From Synaphobranchus kaupii (lineage: Eukaryota > Chordata > Actinopteri > Anguilliformes > Synaphobranchidae): DNA of 64,000 nucleotides. Made by a program: the position numbers and the translations under genes. Shown here piece after piece: positions 1 to 10,509 of the stretch. Where the stretch lies: the NCBI GenBank assembly GCA_029718625.1, contig CM056376.1:22946701-23010700 (forward strand), written 5' to 3'. Each line of letters begins with the position of its first letter. Position 1 is the first letter of the stretch. The notes beneath the pieces are model-generated. The model searched no databases. It saw only the letters and a program-made list of their open reading frames with translations, and had not been told where the DNA came from.

Positions 1-578
1 GGTGGATTTCATTATATATTTTTTCATTTAACTTCACTTTCAAATCTCTTCACTTTAAATATTTTTTTTCACACAATATTGCAAAACCTGGCACCATGCG
101 GTATGAATGTCGAATGAAGGTTACCTTGAAGCACTTTACTTTAAATGCTTCTCTAGACAGCTGTTTCCAAATTGCCTTTTTGAGACAAGTGGTTTCATGG
201 GATTTGAGCGAGTTTCACGGTTTGCATTTTGTTTTATTTTGGTATGTTCATTTTACACAAAGAATTGTATCTAAGTCTGAGTGTCAGGTTTTGAAGAACA
301 GCTCAGACGTGAAGACTACACATTACTAATTTGCATGTGAGAATTTATTATTTATGCAGTGTGGGGTATGGTTTTTTATGCAAATTGCGCATCTTACCGT
401 ATGCTGAGGTTGGACAAAGTCAAACTCTAAGACCAGGATGACCTAGCCTTCCTTGCATTTAATTATTTAACCAGATGATCCCATTAATATTTCAGTATGT
501 CAAGTATTTTTTAATATATGGTGCCACTGTTCTCTTCAGTCTACTGCATTTTTGAACTGTCATCTGATTGCACAGTTC
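1..578. other. AT-rich stretch, nothing recognised
   Basis: AT-rich sequence with only short stop-limited ORFs. If the acceptor near 589 is real, this is intron of the upstream gene. I see no repeat borders. Confidence 0.3.
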
Positions 579-588
579 TTTGCCTTGC

Positions 589-1707
589 AGTGACCACCAC
601 CGGCCCCATCAAGACCTGTTAAGTAATGTCAGACGCCAGAACTTTGTCGCTGGCTATTCTTGGTCATGTTTCGGGAGCGAATGGCGGCCATGAGGACTCC
701 CTGCGGGCTCCTTCACCAGTCCAGCCCTTGCCACCTCCCCGAACCCATCGGAGGATGCTGGCCTAAGCGAGGGGCGCTGTGTGAGAGAGCCCTAAATCTG
801 TCCTTCTAACCCCAGCGTCGATTAACCTGGAGCAGGGCCTGCTTACTCATGGAGGGGATCATTATCCCAGGTATCAGAGAGAGCCGTCCCCACTGCTTCA
901 GATGCCACCAGCGTTAGCCATTCAGGCAGATCTGTGGCATCTACAGGACCGCCTTGCTTCCAGGCACTTCCTCAGCTGCCCAGACCCAGCAGCACTAAGG
1001 GGATGTTACCTTGTTAACTAATTCTCAGTTATGGAGTAAAGGTACATTTATGGTGGGGATATTCCAGCTGCAGTGTAATAGAAAAGTTCTGTTAATGCCT
1101 TTTAAATGACCAAATGGGCCTCTGGATGTGGGTTTCAAATAAGTGGATGAGTATTCTGCATACCTAATTTGTATTTCCTGAAGGTGGTATATGTGGAACA
1201 CAAGAGCATCGTGTGGATTGTTACATCACTCAAAGGATGTTTTTTTTGGTTGGTTTTTTTAAACACCTAAGAATATTGCTTTATTTCTGTTGAATATTTG
1301 AGACCTCAAATGAAGCCTTATTGAAATTCAATGTCGATCACTTTGAGTTTGTAGTCATTTTGAAGAAGCTAAACCATTGTAAGGCAAGTTTTAGGAGTTC
1401 GATGAAACGCAAAAAAAAAAGCTGCCGTTCGCTTCTGTTTCTTCCGTCAGCTTTCTACATTACATTACATTACATTCATTTAGCAGACGCTTTTATCCAA
1501 AGCGACGTACAGTAAGTTTCTAAATGGGTTCTGTGTTTTTGATTGTGAGCACTGTGGATCATAACTTCTGCTGAGCATATAGATCATGTATTGTGACAGA
1601 ATGTGCAAGGAGTTGAGGTTATTAAAATGTAACCTTATAGGCTTGGCTTCATAAAAACATTGTCCATCGAAACGAACGCTGTGGAATGGATTGCTTTTCC
1701 AAATAAA
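589..1707 (+). other. Possible terminal exon and 3'UTR of an unidentified upstream gene
   Basis: A pyrimidine-rich stretch ending in TTGCCTTGCAG at about 579-589 looks like a splice acceptor. It is followed by a short open stretch; one frame reads TTTGPIKTC then TAA, another gives 33 codons starting DHHRPHQDLL. The sequence after it is more GC-rich than its surroundings, has no long ORF, and reaches an AATAAA at 1702-1707. That layout suits a last exon plus 3'UTR. I recognise neither peptide and cannot name the gene. It could equally be chance intergenic sequence. Confidence 0.25.
1455..1514 (+). repeat. ATTAC-type pentamer run plus conserved fish interspersed motif
   Basis: A short tandem run of a CATTA pentamer leads into CATTTAGCAGACGCTTTTAT and then CCAAAGCGACGTACAGTAAG. 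This block is widely dispersed in fish genomes, often beside microsatellites. A diverged copy in the same orientation lies at 48503-48562. Confidence 0.6.
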
Positions 1708-1963
1708 TGTTCAAATTTGAGTAGGCTTCTGGAGTCATTTTAATCAGTATGAATATTTGAATAATTCATTAGCTGTTCAAGGGTAAAATAACAGATGTTC
1801 ACAGAAAACTGAATTCAACACCTTTCTCCCTGAAATTGGAAGAAAAAACCTACCGTGTCTGTCTGAAGTCCTCCAGTTATGGACCGGCTTTTTGTCTTAT
1901 GTAACAAAACAACAGTGCATTTTTGAGCACCACTGTGTATAGTTGTAGGCTTTTGTACACAAG

Positions 1964-2645
1964 TACAGTGCCCTCCACAATTATTGGCACCCCTGGTAAA
2001 GATGAGTAAAAAGGGTTATAAAAAATTCACCTTTTGGTGAATTGGCTTAGTCTCACACTGAAAAAATGATGAACTCCATGAAATACCAGGACATTTTAAA
2101 TCTGAATCTGGCTGCCAGGAAACTAAAACTGGGTCGCCGTTGGATCTTCCAGCAGGACAATGATCCAAAACATACGTCCAAATCAACACAAGAATGGGTA
2201 ACTGAACACAAAATCAAGCTTCTGCCATGGCTGTCTCAGTCCACTGACCTAAACCCCATTGAAAACCTGTGGGCTGAAGAGAGTGCACAAGAGAGGACCT
2301 AGGACTCTGGAGAGATTTTGTAAAGAGGAGTGGTCACAGATTCCTTGCTCTGTATTCTCCAACCTTATTAGATGTTACGGGAGAAGCCTGTTTTATTGGC
2401 AAAGGGAGGTTGTACAAAGTATTAAATGCAGGGGTGCCAATAATTGTGGCACACGTGGTTTTGCTAAAAATTATTATTTCTCGATGAGGGATTTTTTTTT
2501 TCTCAGAATAAATTAACTTCAATTAAAGGTTGGATTTTTGCATTTTTTCAGTGAGATTAAGCTAATTCACCAAAAGGTGAATTTTGTATAACCCTTTTTA
2601 CTCATCTTTACCAGGGGGGTGCCAATAATTGTGGAGGGAACTGTA
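1964..2645 (+). mobile_element. Internally deleted Tc1/mariner-like element
   Basis: About 90-bp terminal inverted repeats start TACAGTGCCCTCCACAATTA on the left and end with the matching GTGGAGGGAACTGTA on the right, with TA at both edges. The inner TIR ends carry the palindromic AATTCACC...GGTGAATT block. Between them lies only the C-terminal part of a Tc1 transposase, joined almost directly to the left TIR. The DNA-binding half and the first catalytic Asp are therefore missing. The element is non-autonomous, but its ends could in principle be recognised in trans. Confidence 0.9.
2066..2455 (+). pseudogene. Tc1 transposase remnant, C-terminal half, frameshifted
   Basis: The reading frame 2066-2302 contains [11 protein letters not shown] (second catalytic Asp) and, about 34 residues later, DLNPIENLW (Glu), as in the DD34E catalytic domain of Tc1 transposases. 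After NLWAE the homology moves to a second frame (from about 2275), continuing with [20 protein letters not shown]. This is the usual C-terminal Tc1 sequence, so there is a frameshift near 2275. The N-terminal helix-turn-helix domains and first Asp are deleted. It cannot be active as it stands. Confidence 0.85.
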
Positions 2646-4251
2646 TTACTTATCGGTATTGTAAGATTGAAAAAGGGGCTGATTGGATGTTTTTGTGGCC
2701 ACTCGGTGCTAGTAGTAGCCTAGGCCGGTTTTTTTTCCCCACTATGAACGTATGCAGACACAATAAACCGGTACATCTCACAAATAAACGATATATCGAC
2801 ACGTAGGCTACTTTAGTTATAATGTAGCCTACATTTAAACCCATTATCCACGGCGGCACTTAGGATAAACCACAGTCGGTAGCCTACGGTGGTTAGTACC
2901 CGCAAGCAGAGGACAATGTGTCCACAGCACTGCGCACGATGTTGGCAGTTTATATGTGATGGAACACTACTACTGTCAATAGTAGGCTACTCTGTCAAGA
3001 ACACTAGACCATATCTGACAGGTGACACATGGAGATGAGCAGTATCTACGAGATGAACAAATGAAAATTAAACAAAAAGCATGCTCTTGGGTTATGTATC
3101 TTTACCAATGAGCACTAATTTTCAGATGTGGAATTACTGTCGCAAAGAATGTCTGAAAAATCAGCAGCCGTATCAGCACGATTATGGTGGTAGCGTAGGA
3201 CTACCTTAATCTTCCAAATATCAGGGGAGCACGGAGTGACGGAAGTACTATGGAAAGATAATGACACTCTTTACGTTTGTAATAACATCCCTATTAAAAC
3301 GTCATTTTGAAATTCACGATTCATCCACGTTTTCGCTCTATAATGCCTTTCATGAATGAAAAATAGCCTACTTCCAAAAACAATCTTCATCATTTCTCAG
3401 GCGTGAAAACACGTTGAAACACGGCAAGAATGAATGTTGAATGTGGCTGATTGAGTTATTTTTATGTAGACTACTTTAGATTTATTTTGAAAGGAAGATT
3501 TTGAAGTATTTTACCCTGGGCTACTTTAAAATAACAGTAGGGTAGGCCTAGACTACACTTTAAAAAGCCCTCTTGAAATGTGACGAACTAGGCTACTGGG
3601 CCAAAATAGTTGTTTTCGGTTTCATTGAAGCCAACTACGCGTTTAAATACAGCAAAAGGTAACTTCAATAAAATATCGCAATAGGATATAGGCCTAGGCT
3701 ACAACAAATATCCTTTAGAGTCATTGTGTTCCCAAATCCTAAATAGTAGGCTATTGTTTTTGTCGTCGCTTACCAAATTTCAGCTCAAGCAAACATTTTT
3801 ATTAACTACTGCTGTTAACTACGAGATAAACAATATGTGGACTGACCTGGCATACAGCCTACTGTTCCTTTAACGTGATGGTTTAGGCCTTTATCGTGCA
3901 TATGGTCCACGCAACAAAGTGCGTGACAGAAATCTTGGCCTAATCTAAAATCTAAAGCCTCACCATAAGTGGAGTTAAGACTGGTAGACTGATTAAATCA
4001 GTCCACAAGTTCCCCTCACAAAGTCAGTTTTATCAAAAAATTTGTTTTGTGGAAAGCAGAGCCTACTCTAGCACTTCAATACATATCGACGCTAGGGAGG
4101 AAATTATATGTAAGATATTAGAAGTCGCAAGAAAATGTCTCAGATAAATACATGGACCTGTGTCACCATAAAACTTGTCTGTCTGTAATGCATTGTGACT
4201 TAGGCTATGTTTTATATACCACCATTGTATTTACCAGTAATCTCTCACTTA
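2646..4251. other. Intergenic, no gene; many GTAGGCTA / TAGCCTAC motifs
   Basis: No coding signal. The stretch is AT-rich and contains many copies of GTAGGCTA or its complement (for example near 2810, 2880, 2985, 3465, 3590, 3695 and 3745), often within GCCTAGGC-like palindromes. The same octamer recurs in the palindrome at 5.5-7.3 kb. Confidence 0.5.
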
Positions 4252-5092
4252 GGCTGCCTTTACACTACCTGGTAAAAGTGACCCAATTCCGATTTTTTGC
4301 TCACATGTGGCACAGATCGGATATGTATTATGAACGTGTAAACAGGAAAAAAGCACATGGAATCGTATATTCTCAGATCCGTTTCAGGCCTCAATCATAT
4401 GTGGAAATAAATCTGATATTAATCGGATATCTGCCAATGCGACTGCCATCTAAACGGACAGATCGGATATCCCTGGCTGTGTTCGGAATCGCTCCCTATT
4501 CACTATATAGTGCACTATTTAGGGCGTCGGCCATTTTGTAGGGTGTCCAAAATTAAAAATGTCAATTTGACACCCTAAGTAGTGCACTCAATATCCCCCA
4601 CAATGCACCACAAAATGTAGGGTACAAACTATGTACACTACATGACCGGAGACATTTTTTTGTCAAGATGGCGACGGTTGAGCCTGCGCTGGTCTAGAAA
4701 TGTAAATATAAATGCAAGTTTCATCTTGCAGCCTATATTAAATCAGTTTAATCGGTTTTATAACCGAAATATAAATAAACGCGGTAGATTAAATATATTA
4801 TAAAGTGTTAACTATTTTTTTTATTTAACAATTATTACTGTTTAATGGAAAATGCTACTTAATTAGCTAGCTAGCTAGCTACCTTGTTACCTAACTTACC
4901 TATATACGTACAACGAGACAACAAAACCCTTGTTCAAAATAAAAAAGAACACTTTTTTACCGTTTCTTGCATGCTTTCTCACCAAGCCGGTGATCGCTGT
5001 CACGCAAGCGTCGCGCGTTGCTAAGTAACCTATTCAGATTATGTAGTGTCCGAAATCACCTCCTTCTTTTCCACCAGTGAATCCCTATCTAG

Positions 5093-6272
5093 TATGGAGG
5101 ATTATTCAACCCAAAATGAAAATGAAAATGAAAACGAAAACGAAAATGAAAATGGAAAATGAAAATGGAGGATTATTCAGCCCAAAATTAAAATTAAAAT
5201 TAAAATCTTTTCATTTTCGTTTTCATTTTCATTATCATTTTCATTATCGTTTTCATTTTCATTTTCATTATCGTTTTCATTTTCATTATCGTTTTCATTT
5301 TCATTTTCGAACTGTACTGTCTATGTTAATGAGGGGGTATGGTCAAGCAAGCAGGGTGGGCCTCATACAGGTTTAGTGCAGTAGCACTTAATGAACACTA
5401 GGGGGAGCATAGCATAGGGATGGGTAACAGTCTATGCTTGATACTATGCTGTCAGGGCACTCATACGTTTTAATGTATGAAATGATGAAGAATCTGAGCA
5501 GTGTTATAAAGTATTCTTGTTTTATGAAAGAAACGGAGCTAGCTAGCCAGCGCTACGCTGTGTAGGCTATAGGTCAAACCTGCGAGGTGGAAAATCCAGG
5601 TTCAGAAAGTGAAAAGATTGCAATCATTTGTTGCAATCACCTGGATTTGCTAATTATCACAATTCTTCAGCCAAGAGGTAGGAGCTAACTAGGCTAATTA
5701 GTGAAATCGTGAGTTCATGGGTGGAAGAAACACGGCAGGACTTTTACTTTCTGACCCCTGGAATTTCCACCTCTGCAAACCTGGTAGTAGCCTACGATAG
5801 GCTACATTGTGGCAGGTTAAACGTTGGATTGGATGGTTGTGTTGTGAAATCCTCTCTTAAAATAAATGAAAAGACCGCAAATGAGTCACTGGATCGTTTA
5901 AACTTTTAACCTGGCTCCGGTACTTTAAGCGAACATTAAGGCATTGCTTCAAAAAGTCTATCGACAGCCAGATTCTATTCTATATGTTATGCAAAATGAG
6001 AAATGTTAATGTAGCCTAGGCTATTTGAAAGTGAGTCGGCTTCGTCATACAAAAAATCCAGGGTTAATTCTTAAATTGAGCTTGCTAGCTGTTTATTATT
6101 ATCCTAAAATAGCTCTCATAAGTGTTTATGTTACCCATCTATCGTTAATTGTGTTTACTGTATTACACACTTCATGTGTGTGCCATGAGTCACTGGACCG
6201 TTTATTTTAACCTGGCTCCGATAGATCTAGCTAGCCTACTTCAAATGAACATTAAGGCATAGCTTCTAAAAG
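5093..6272 (+). repeat. Left arm of giant inverted repeat
   Basis: This arm is the reverse complement of 6662-7791. The stretch 5709-5909 and the minus strand at 6939-7139 give identical 66-codon translations, and 5305-5600 reads identically to its partner by eye. It begins with (GAAAAT)n-like tracts that differ in length from the partner arm. An 85-90 bp segment near 6050-6137 is absent from the right arm. Within the arm, about 5883-6186 is partly duplicated from 6187 onward (GAGTCACTGGA...ACCTGGCTCCG occurs twice). Confidence 0.9.
5105..5306. repeat. (GAAAAT)n / (TTTTCATT)n simple repeat with internal switch of strand
   Basis: Purine-rich GAAAAT/GAAAAC units (5117-5170) are followed by AAATTAAAATT and then pyrimidine-rich TTTTCATT/TTTTCGTT units (5207-5306). 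The tract can therefore pair with itself. The mirror copy is at about 7540-7765. The long reading frames across it are repeat artefacts. Confidence 0.8.
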
Positions 6273-6661
6273 TCTATCGAGACATTAATGTATTTGAAAG
6301 TGAGTCGGCTTTGTGATATACAGAAAATCCAGGGTGGAAATTTAAATGAGCTGTCTAACCCCTTAATCTCGTTTAGTAGCTAGGCTACACCTCTGCTTCG
6401 TGAAATTCCCTCAGGGAAAAAACAACGACACACTTGGCAGGTTCCAAGTTTAGACATTCTTGTTTATTTTTCAGGATTCTAGCTCCGATGTGTATTAAAA
6501 CAACCGGATAGAATAAAACGTCATAGCACCATTTTGTGCGTTCCATTTTCAGCTGTCTTCACCAATATTTTTTCTTTCACAACGCAAAAACGCAGCTTTC
6601 ATTCCCTAGCCTATTCATATTTGCGACCATATTTTTTGACGACCGTCATGAATCTAGCTAG

Positions 6662-7791
6662 CTTTTAGAAGCTATGCTTTAATGTTCGTTTGAAGTAGGC
6701 TTGCTAGATCTATCGGAGCCAGGTTAAAATAAACGGTCCAGTGACTCATGGCACACACATGAAGTGTGTAATACAGTAAACACAATTAACGATAGATGTA
6801 TGACGAAGCCGACTCACTTTGAAATAGCCTAGGCTACATTAACATTTCTCATTTTGCATAACATATAGAATAGAATCTGGCTGTCGATAGACTTTTTGAA
6901 GCAATGCCTTAATGTTCGCTTAAAGTACCGGAGCCAGGTTAAAAGTTTAAACGATCCAGTGACTCATTTGCGGTCTTTTCATTTATTTTAAGAGAGGATT
7001 TCACAACACAACCATCCAATCCAACGTTTAACCTGCCACAATGTAGCCTATCGTAGGCTACTACCAGGTTTGCAGAGGTGGAAATTCCAGGGGTCAGAAA
7101 GTAAAAGTCCTGCCGTGTTTCTTCCACCCATGAACTCACGATTTCACTAATTAGCCTAGTTAGCTCCTACCTCTTGGCTGAAGAATTGTGATAATTAGCA
7201 AATCCAGGTGATTGCAACAAATGATTGCAATCTTTTCACTTTCTGAACCTGGATTTTCCACCTCGCAGGTTTGACCTATAGCCTACACAGCGTAGCGCTG
7301 GCTAGCTAGCTCCGTTTCTTTCATAAAACAAGAATACTTTATAACACTGCTCAGATTCTTCATCATTTCATACATTAAAACGTATGAGTGCCCTGACAGC
7401 ATAGTATCAAGCATAGACTGTTACCCATCCCTATGCTATGCTCCCCCTAGTGTTCATTAAGTGCTACTGCACTAAACCTGTATGAGGCCCACCCTGCTTG
7501 CTTGACCATACCCCCTCATTAACATAGACAGTACAGTTCGAAAATGAAAACGATAATGAAAATGAAAACGATAATGAAAATGAAAACGATAATGAAAATG
7601 AAAATGAAAATGAAAACGATAATGAAAATGATAATGAAAATGAAAACGAAAATAAAAAGATTTTAATTTTAATTTTAATTTTGGGCTGAATAATCCTCCA
7701 TTTTCATTTTCCATTTTCATTTTCGTTTTCGTTTTCATTTTCATTTTCGTTTTCATTTTCATTTTAATTTTGGGTTGAATAATCCTCCATA
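6662..7791 (-). repeat. Right arm of giant inverted repeat
   Basis: This is the partner of 5093-6272, separated from it by a spacer of about 389 bp (6273-6661). Arm homology ends abruptly at CTTCTAAAAG. The spacer has no long ORF but includes another diverged copy of the GTGAGTCGGCTT...AAAATCCAGGG segment found in the left arm. Confidence 0.9.
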
Positions 7792-7994
7792 ATCTAGTGC
7801 CCTATGTAGATTCCCTAAGTAGTGTATAGGGAGGGAGTGAATAGGGGGCGATTCCGAACACAGCCCCTGTCATTGTGATTCGCACGTCATTGAAAATGCG
7901 ACGATCTTGTACTTTTTTGCATTTTAATGACGTATAACGTTACTTTCACGTGTACAACTACTCTCCGCTGGGGGAAAAAAACGGCGCAAGTGAA

Positions 7995-8084
7995 ATGGAG
8001 GACGAAGGCTCAGGCCAGTGGACACCTGCCGAGGTTACCTGTCTTTTAAGCCTTTGGGGCGAAGAGTCGGCGCAAAAAAATTAA
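7995..8084 (+). pseudogene. Myb/SANT-like domain fragment in the outer transposon
   Basis: A 29-codon reading frame starts MEDEGSGQWTPAEVTCLLSL and continues WGEESAQKN before TAA. The pattern W-T-x-x-E-V-x-x-L-L-x-L-W-G-E-E is the first helix of trihelix/Myb-SANT-like DNA-binding domains found in transposon-encoded accessory proteins and in domesticated fish genes. The rest of the domain is not recovered downstream, so this looks like a truncated copy. Identification is from the motif only. Confidence 0.55.
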
Positions 8085-8359
8085 AAATAATAAATAAATA
8101 AAGATGCTTCGGAAAGCAATTGCTTGAATTATTTGCGTCCATTGCGAGAAAGTGCCGGCTGGTTGTTTACTTTCGTTTTTTCGTTTCGGTAACCAAACCC
8201 TCTTGTACGGATGCGGGTTGTTTCAAGTGTTAAGCAAGTGTAAACACAGGTATCGGATATGGGTCACTTTCAAAAGTAGATGTAAACAGGCGGTCAAAAA
8301 AATCGGATATAGGCTAAAAATCGGAACTGGGCATCAAGACCTGCAGTGTAAATGCGGCC

Positions 8360-9276
8360 TATTCACTCTCAGACAATTGGAAAATCAAGGTTAGTAGCGG
8401 TGTGTTGGATTCCAAACAGAGATCATTCAAGTGATATTCCTATTTGAGAAGAGAAAGGAAAGGCCTTTGGTCCATCAGGGAATAGTAAAATAATTACCCT
8501 TTTGTATTTGTGTTTATCTCAAAACAATTTAACCCTTGACTAAATTAACTCTCAAGGAATGACATTTGTAATGGTCTCTTATGGACATTTAAGAAACACG
8601 ACACGACAGTTGCATTGTATATGACAGTAGAGAGAGTGCAGTATTTTGTAAAAACACATATTTGTCTCCAGGGTGAGCATTAGGCTCCTGCCATCCTTTT
8701 TCTCTCTATTTCCCTCATTTAAATCTAATTGAATACATTATTGGCATGGAAACTTATTTTCTTTGCCAGAGCTCATACTAATGAACAAATGTTAGAGCAA
8801 CAGTGAAAGAGCCCCCTAATTCAGTCATAATTACTGATAATAACCTGGCAACAATAAAGACATCACTTTAAAAGGAAAAAAGTTATAAAATGTAAAGTAT
8901 ATGCAGGATATTATTTAAACCCGTGTGTTGAATGCATGTCCTGAATTTCTGCTCCCTTAAATTATTTCCATAAAATCCTAATGTTTTCATATTTTTCTGT
9001 ACTTGGTATAGATGTCTGCCATTACTCTCATCCTCCCACAAGCTCGGCTATTAAAACACAACTATTTATCATGATTCTAGTGGGATCTAGTACATCTGCT
9101 TTGATGACTGGGTCCAACCACACATGCACGAGGACAACACAGTCATCACCTTTGTGCACAGAATTATGTGCAACCTCAGTTAATATGAGGAAAATGTGCC
9201 GGATTAAATTCAGTTTGTTTATCATATATCTTCGATGTGCAAAAAAATTGATAAATAGAAATTAGATAAGTAAATA
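8360..9276. other. Intergenic, no gene recognised
   Basis: Unique-looking AT-rich sequence. The part at about 8690-8870 is rich in TAAT/ATTA words without simple repeats and could be conserved non-coding sequence, but nothing in the window proves this. Confidence 0.3.
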
Positions 9277-9679
9277 AATTGAAGGAAATTCTAGACATTC
9301 TACACGATCCTGCGCTTTGTGGCAACAGTTTGGGGAAGGCCCTTTCCTGTTTCAGAATGACAATGCCCCCCTGCACACAGCAAGGTCCATACAGAAATGG
9401 TTTGTCGAGATTGTTGTGGAAGAACGTGACTGGCCTGCACAGAGCCCTGACCTCAACCCCATCGAACACCTGTGGGATCAATTGGAAAGCCTAGTCTCCC
9501 AACATCAGTGCTCGACCTTGCTAATGTTATTCTGGCTGAATAGAAGCAAATCCACGCAGCAGTGTTCCAACCTCTGGTGGAAAGCAGCAAAGGGGAGACC
9601 AACTCCATATTAATGGCAATGATTTTGGAATGAGATGTTGGATGAGCAGGTGCCCATATACTTTCAGCCATGTAGTGTA
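9277..9679 (+). mobile_element. 5'-truncated Tc1-like element
   Basis: The right end carries a recognisable fish Tc1 TIR (CATATACTTTCAGCCATGTA then GTGTA, ending 9679). The 5' part and left TIR are missing; similarity begins near 9277. The body encodes the C-terminal catalytic portion of a transposase. Confidence 0.8.
9285..9613 (+). pseudogene. Tc1 transposase fragment (D-E portion)
   Basis: The frame 9317-9613 shows FQNDNAPLHTARS with the second catalytic Asp, and QSPDLNPIEHLWDQLES with the catalytic Glu, spaced as in DD34E Tc1 transposases. The upstream frame (KEILDILHDPALCG, 9279 on) is in a different phase, so there is a frameshift near 9320. The first Asp and DNA-binding region are missing. 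It is inactive. Confidence 0.8.
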
Positions 9680-9739
9680 GTTTAATTGTGTTAAATACCA
9701 TTTATCAGAGGAAAAAGAAATCACTGAGTGACTGAGTCT

Positions 9740-10495
9740 TCTGTAATGTTTGATGAGCCTGTCCTGCTGAAAGATCCAGCCTGTCCTGCTGGCCCACCTT
9801 TAGCTTTCTGGCAGGGGTAGCCAGATTTTGGTCTGAAATCTCCTGGTATCTGATGGAGTTTATGATGCCATGTGCCCTAACAAGCTACCCTGGGCTTTTG
9901 GAGGAAAAACAGCCCCACAAAATCGTAGCTCCACCACTATACTTCACAATGGGGACAAGGGTATTTTCTGCATAACTATGCCTCTTTTTATGCCAAACCC
10001 ACCTTTGGTATTTATTGCCAAAAAGATTGATTTCTTTCTCGTCTGACCATAGCACCCGGTTCCAATCTAAATTCCAGTAACAAACTCCAGGCACTGACAT
10101 TTGTATATGATGACAGCAGAGGCTTTCTTCTGGTGAGCCTTTTAAATAGCTTGTTGGCATAGAGGTGGCGTATAATTGTACTTTTGGAGAATTGGTGACC
10201 CCAGGATGCAACCAACTCCTCTGCAATACTCAAACTGATTCTTTGATAAATTTTTGCCTCTCAAACCATCCTCCTCACTGTGCTTGGGGGCACACTTGTG
10301 TCCTCTTCCAGGTAGGTTCATCACAGCTCCAGTTGCTTTAAACTTATTATATAGGCCTATTGCTGTAATGGTGGAAATTAAGCTATTTTTATATAGCCAT
10401 TGCCTGATTTATGAAGGTCAACAACCTTTTGTGTCAGTTCATTTGTGTGTTCTCTGATATTCACCATGTTGATGGATGACTAAGGGGTTTGGGGC
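9740..10495 (-). pseudogene. Tc1-like transposase remnant, opposite strand
   Basis: On the minus strand, 10226-9885 encodes WNRVLWSDEKEINLFGNKYQ, the region with the first catalytic Asp of Tc1 transposases, followed by VWHKKRHSYAENTLVPIVKY and GGATILWGCFSS. Upstream (10495-10230) a stop-ridden stretch resembles the helix-turn-helix N-terminus (NELTQKVVDLHKSGNGY). The C-terminal DNDPKH and NPIE motifs are absent. It is complementary in content to, but not continuous with, the fragment at 9277-9679, which lies on the other strand. Confidence 0.75.
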
Positions 10496-10509
10496 TGTGT
10501 TTCACCACA

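Larger units (their letters stand above)
4475..7865. mobile_element. Inner element with TIRs and a giant internal palindrome
   Basis: The left end GGCTGTGTTCGGAATCGCTC and the right end (reverse complement GGCTGTGTTCGGAATCGCCC) are inverted repeats continuing through CCTATTCAC. The trinucleotide CCT flanks both ends (4472-4474 and 7866-7868), a candidate target duplication. Most of the interior is one long inverted repeat. No transposase domain is visible, so it is probably a non-autonomous fold-back element inserted into the outer transposon. Confidence 0.7.
4252..8359. mobile_element. Outer DNA transposon, split by a nested insertion
   Basis: The left end reads GGCTGCCTTTACACTACCTG and the right end, reverse complemented, GGCCGCATTTACACTGCAGG. 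Both are followed inward by related CCAATTCCGATTTTT / CCCAGTTCCGATTTTT segments and repeated ATCGGATAT words. TA flanks both ends. The left remnant is 4252-4474 and the right remnant 7866-8359. Between them sits a separate element (4475-7865). The right part holds a short Myb/SANT-like reading frame. The superfamily is uncertain; Harbinger-like is possible because of that domain. Confidence 0.7.

Noticed and set aside
4152..4541. 129-codon ORF
   Set aside because: It crosses the ends of two transposons (4252 and 4475) and shows no protein family.
5709..5909. Identical 66-codon ORFs at 5709-5909 (+) and 6939-7139 (-), which look like a conserved duplicated gene
   Set aside because: They are identical because they lie in the two arms of the palindrome; the surrounding non-coding sequence is just as identical. 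No family match or coding signature.
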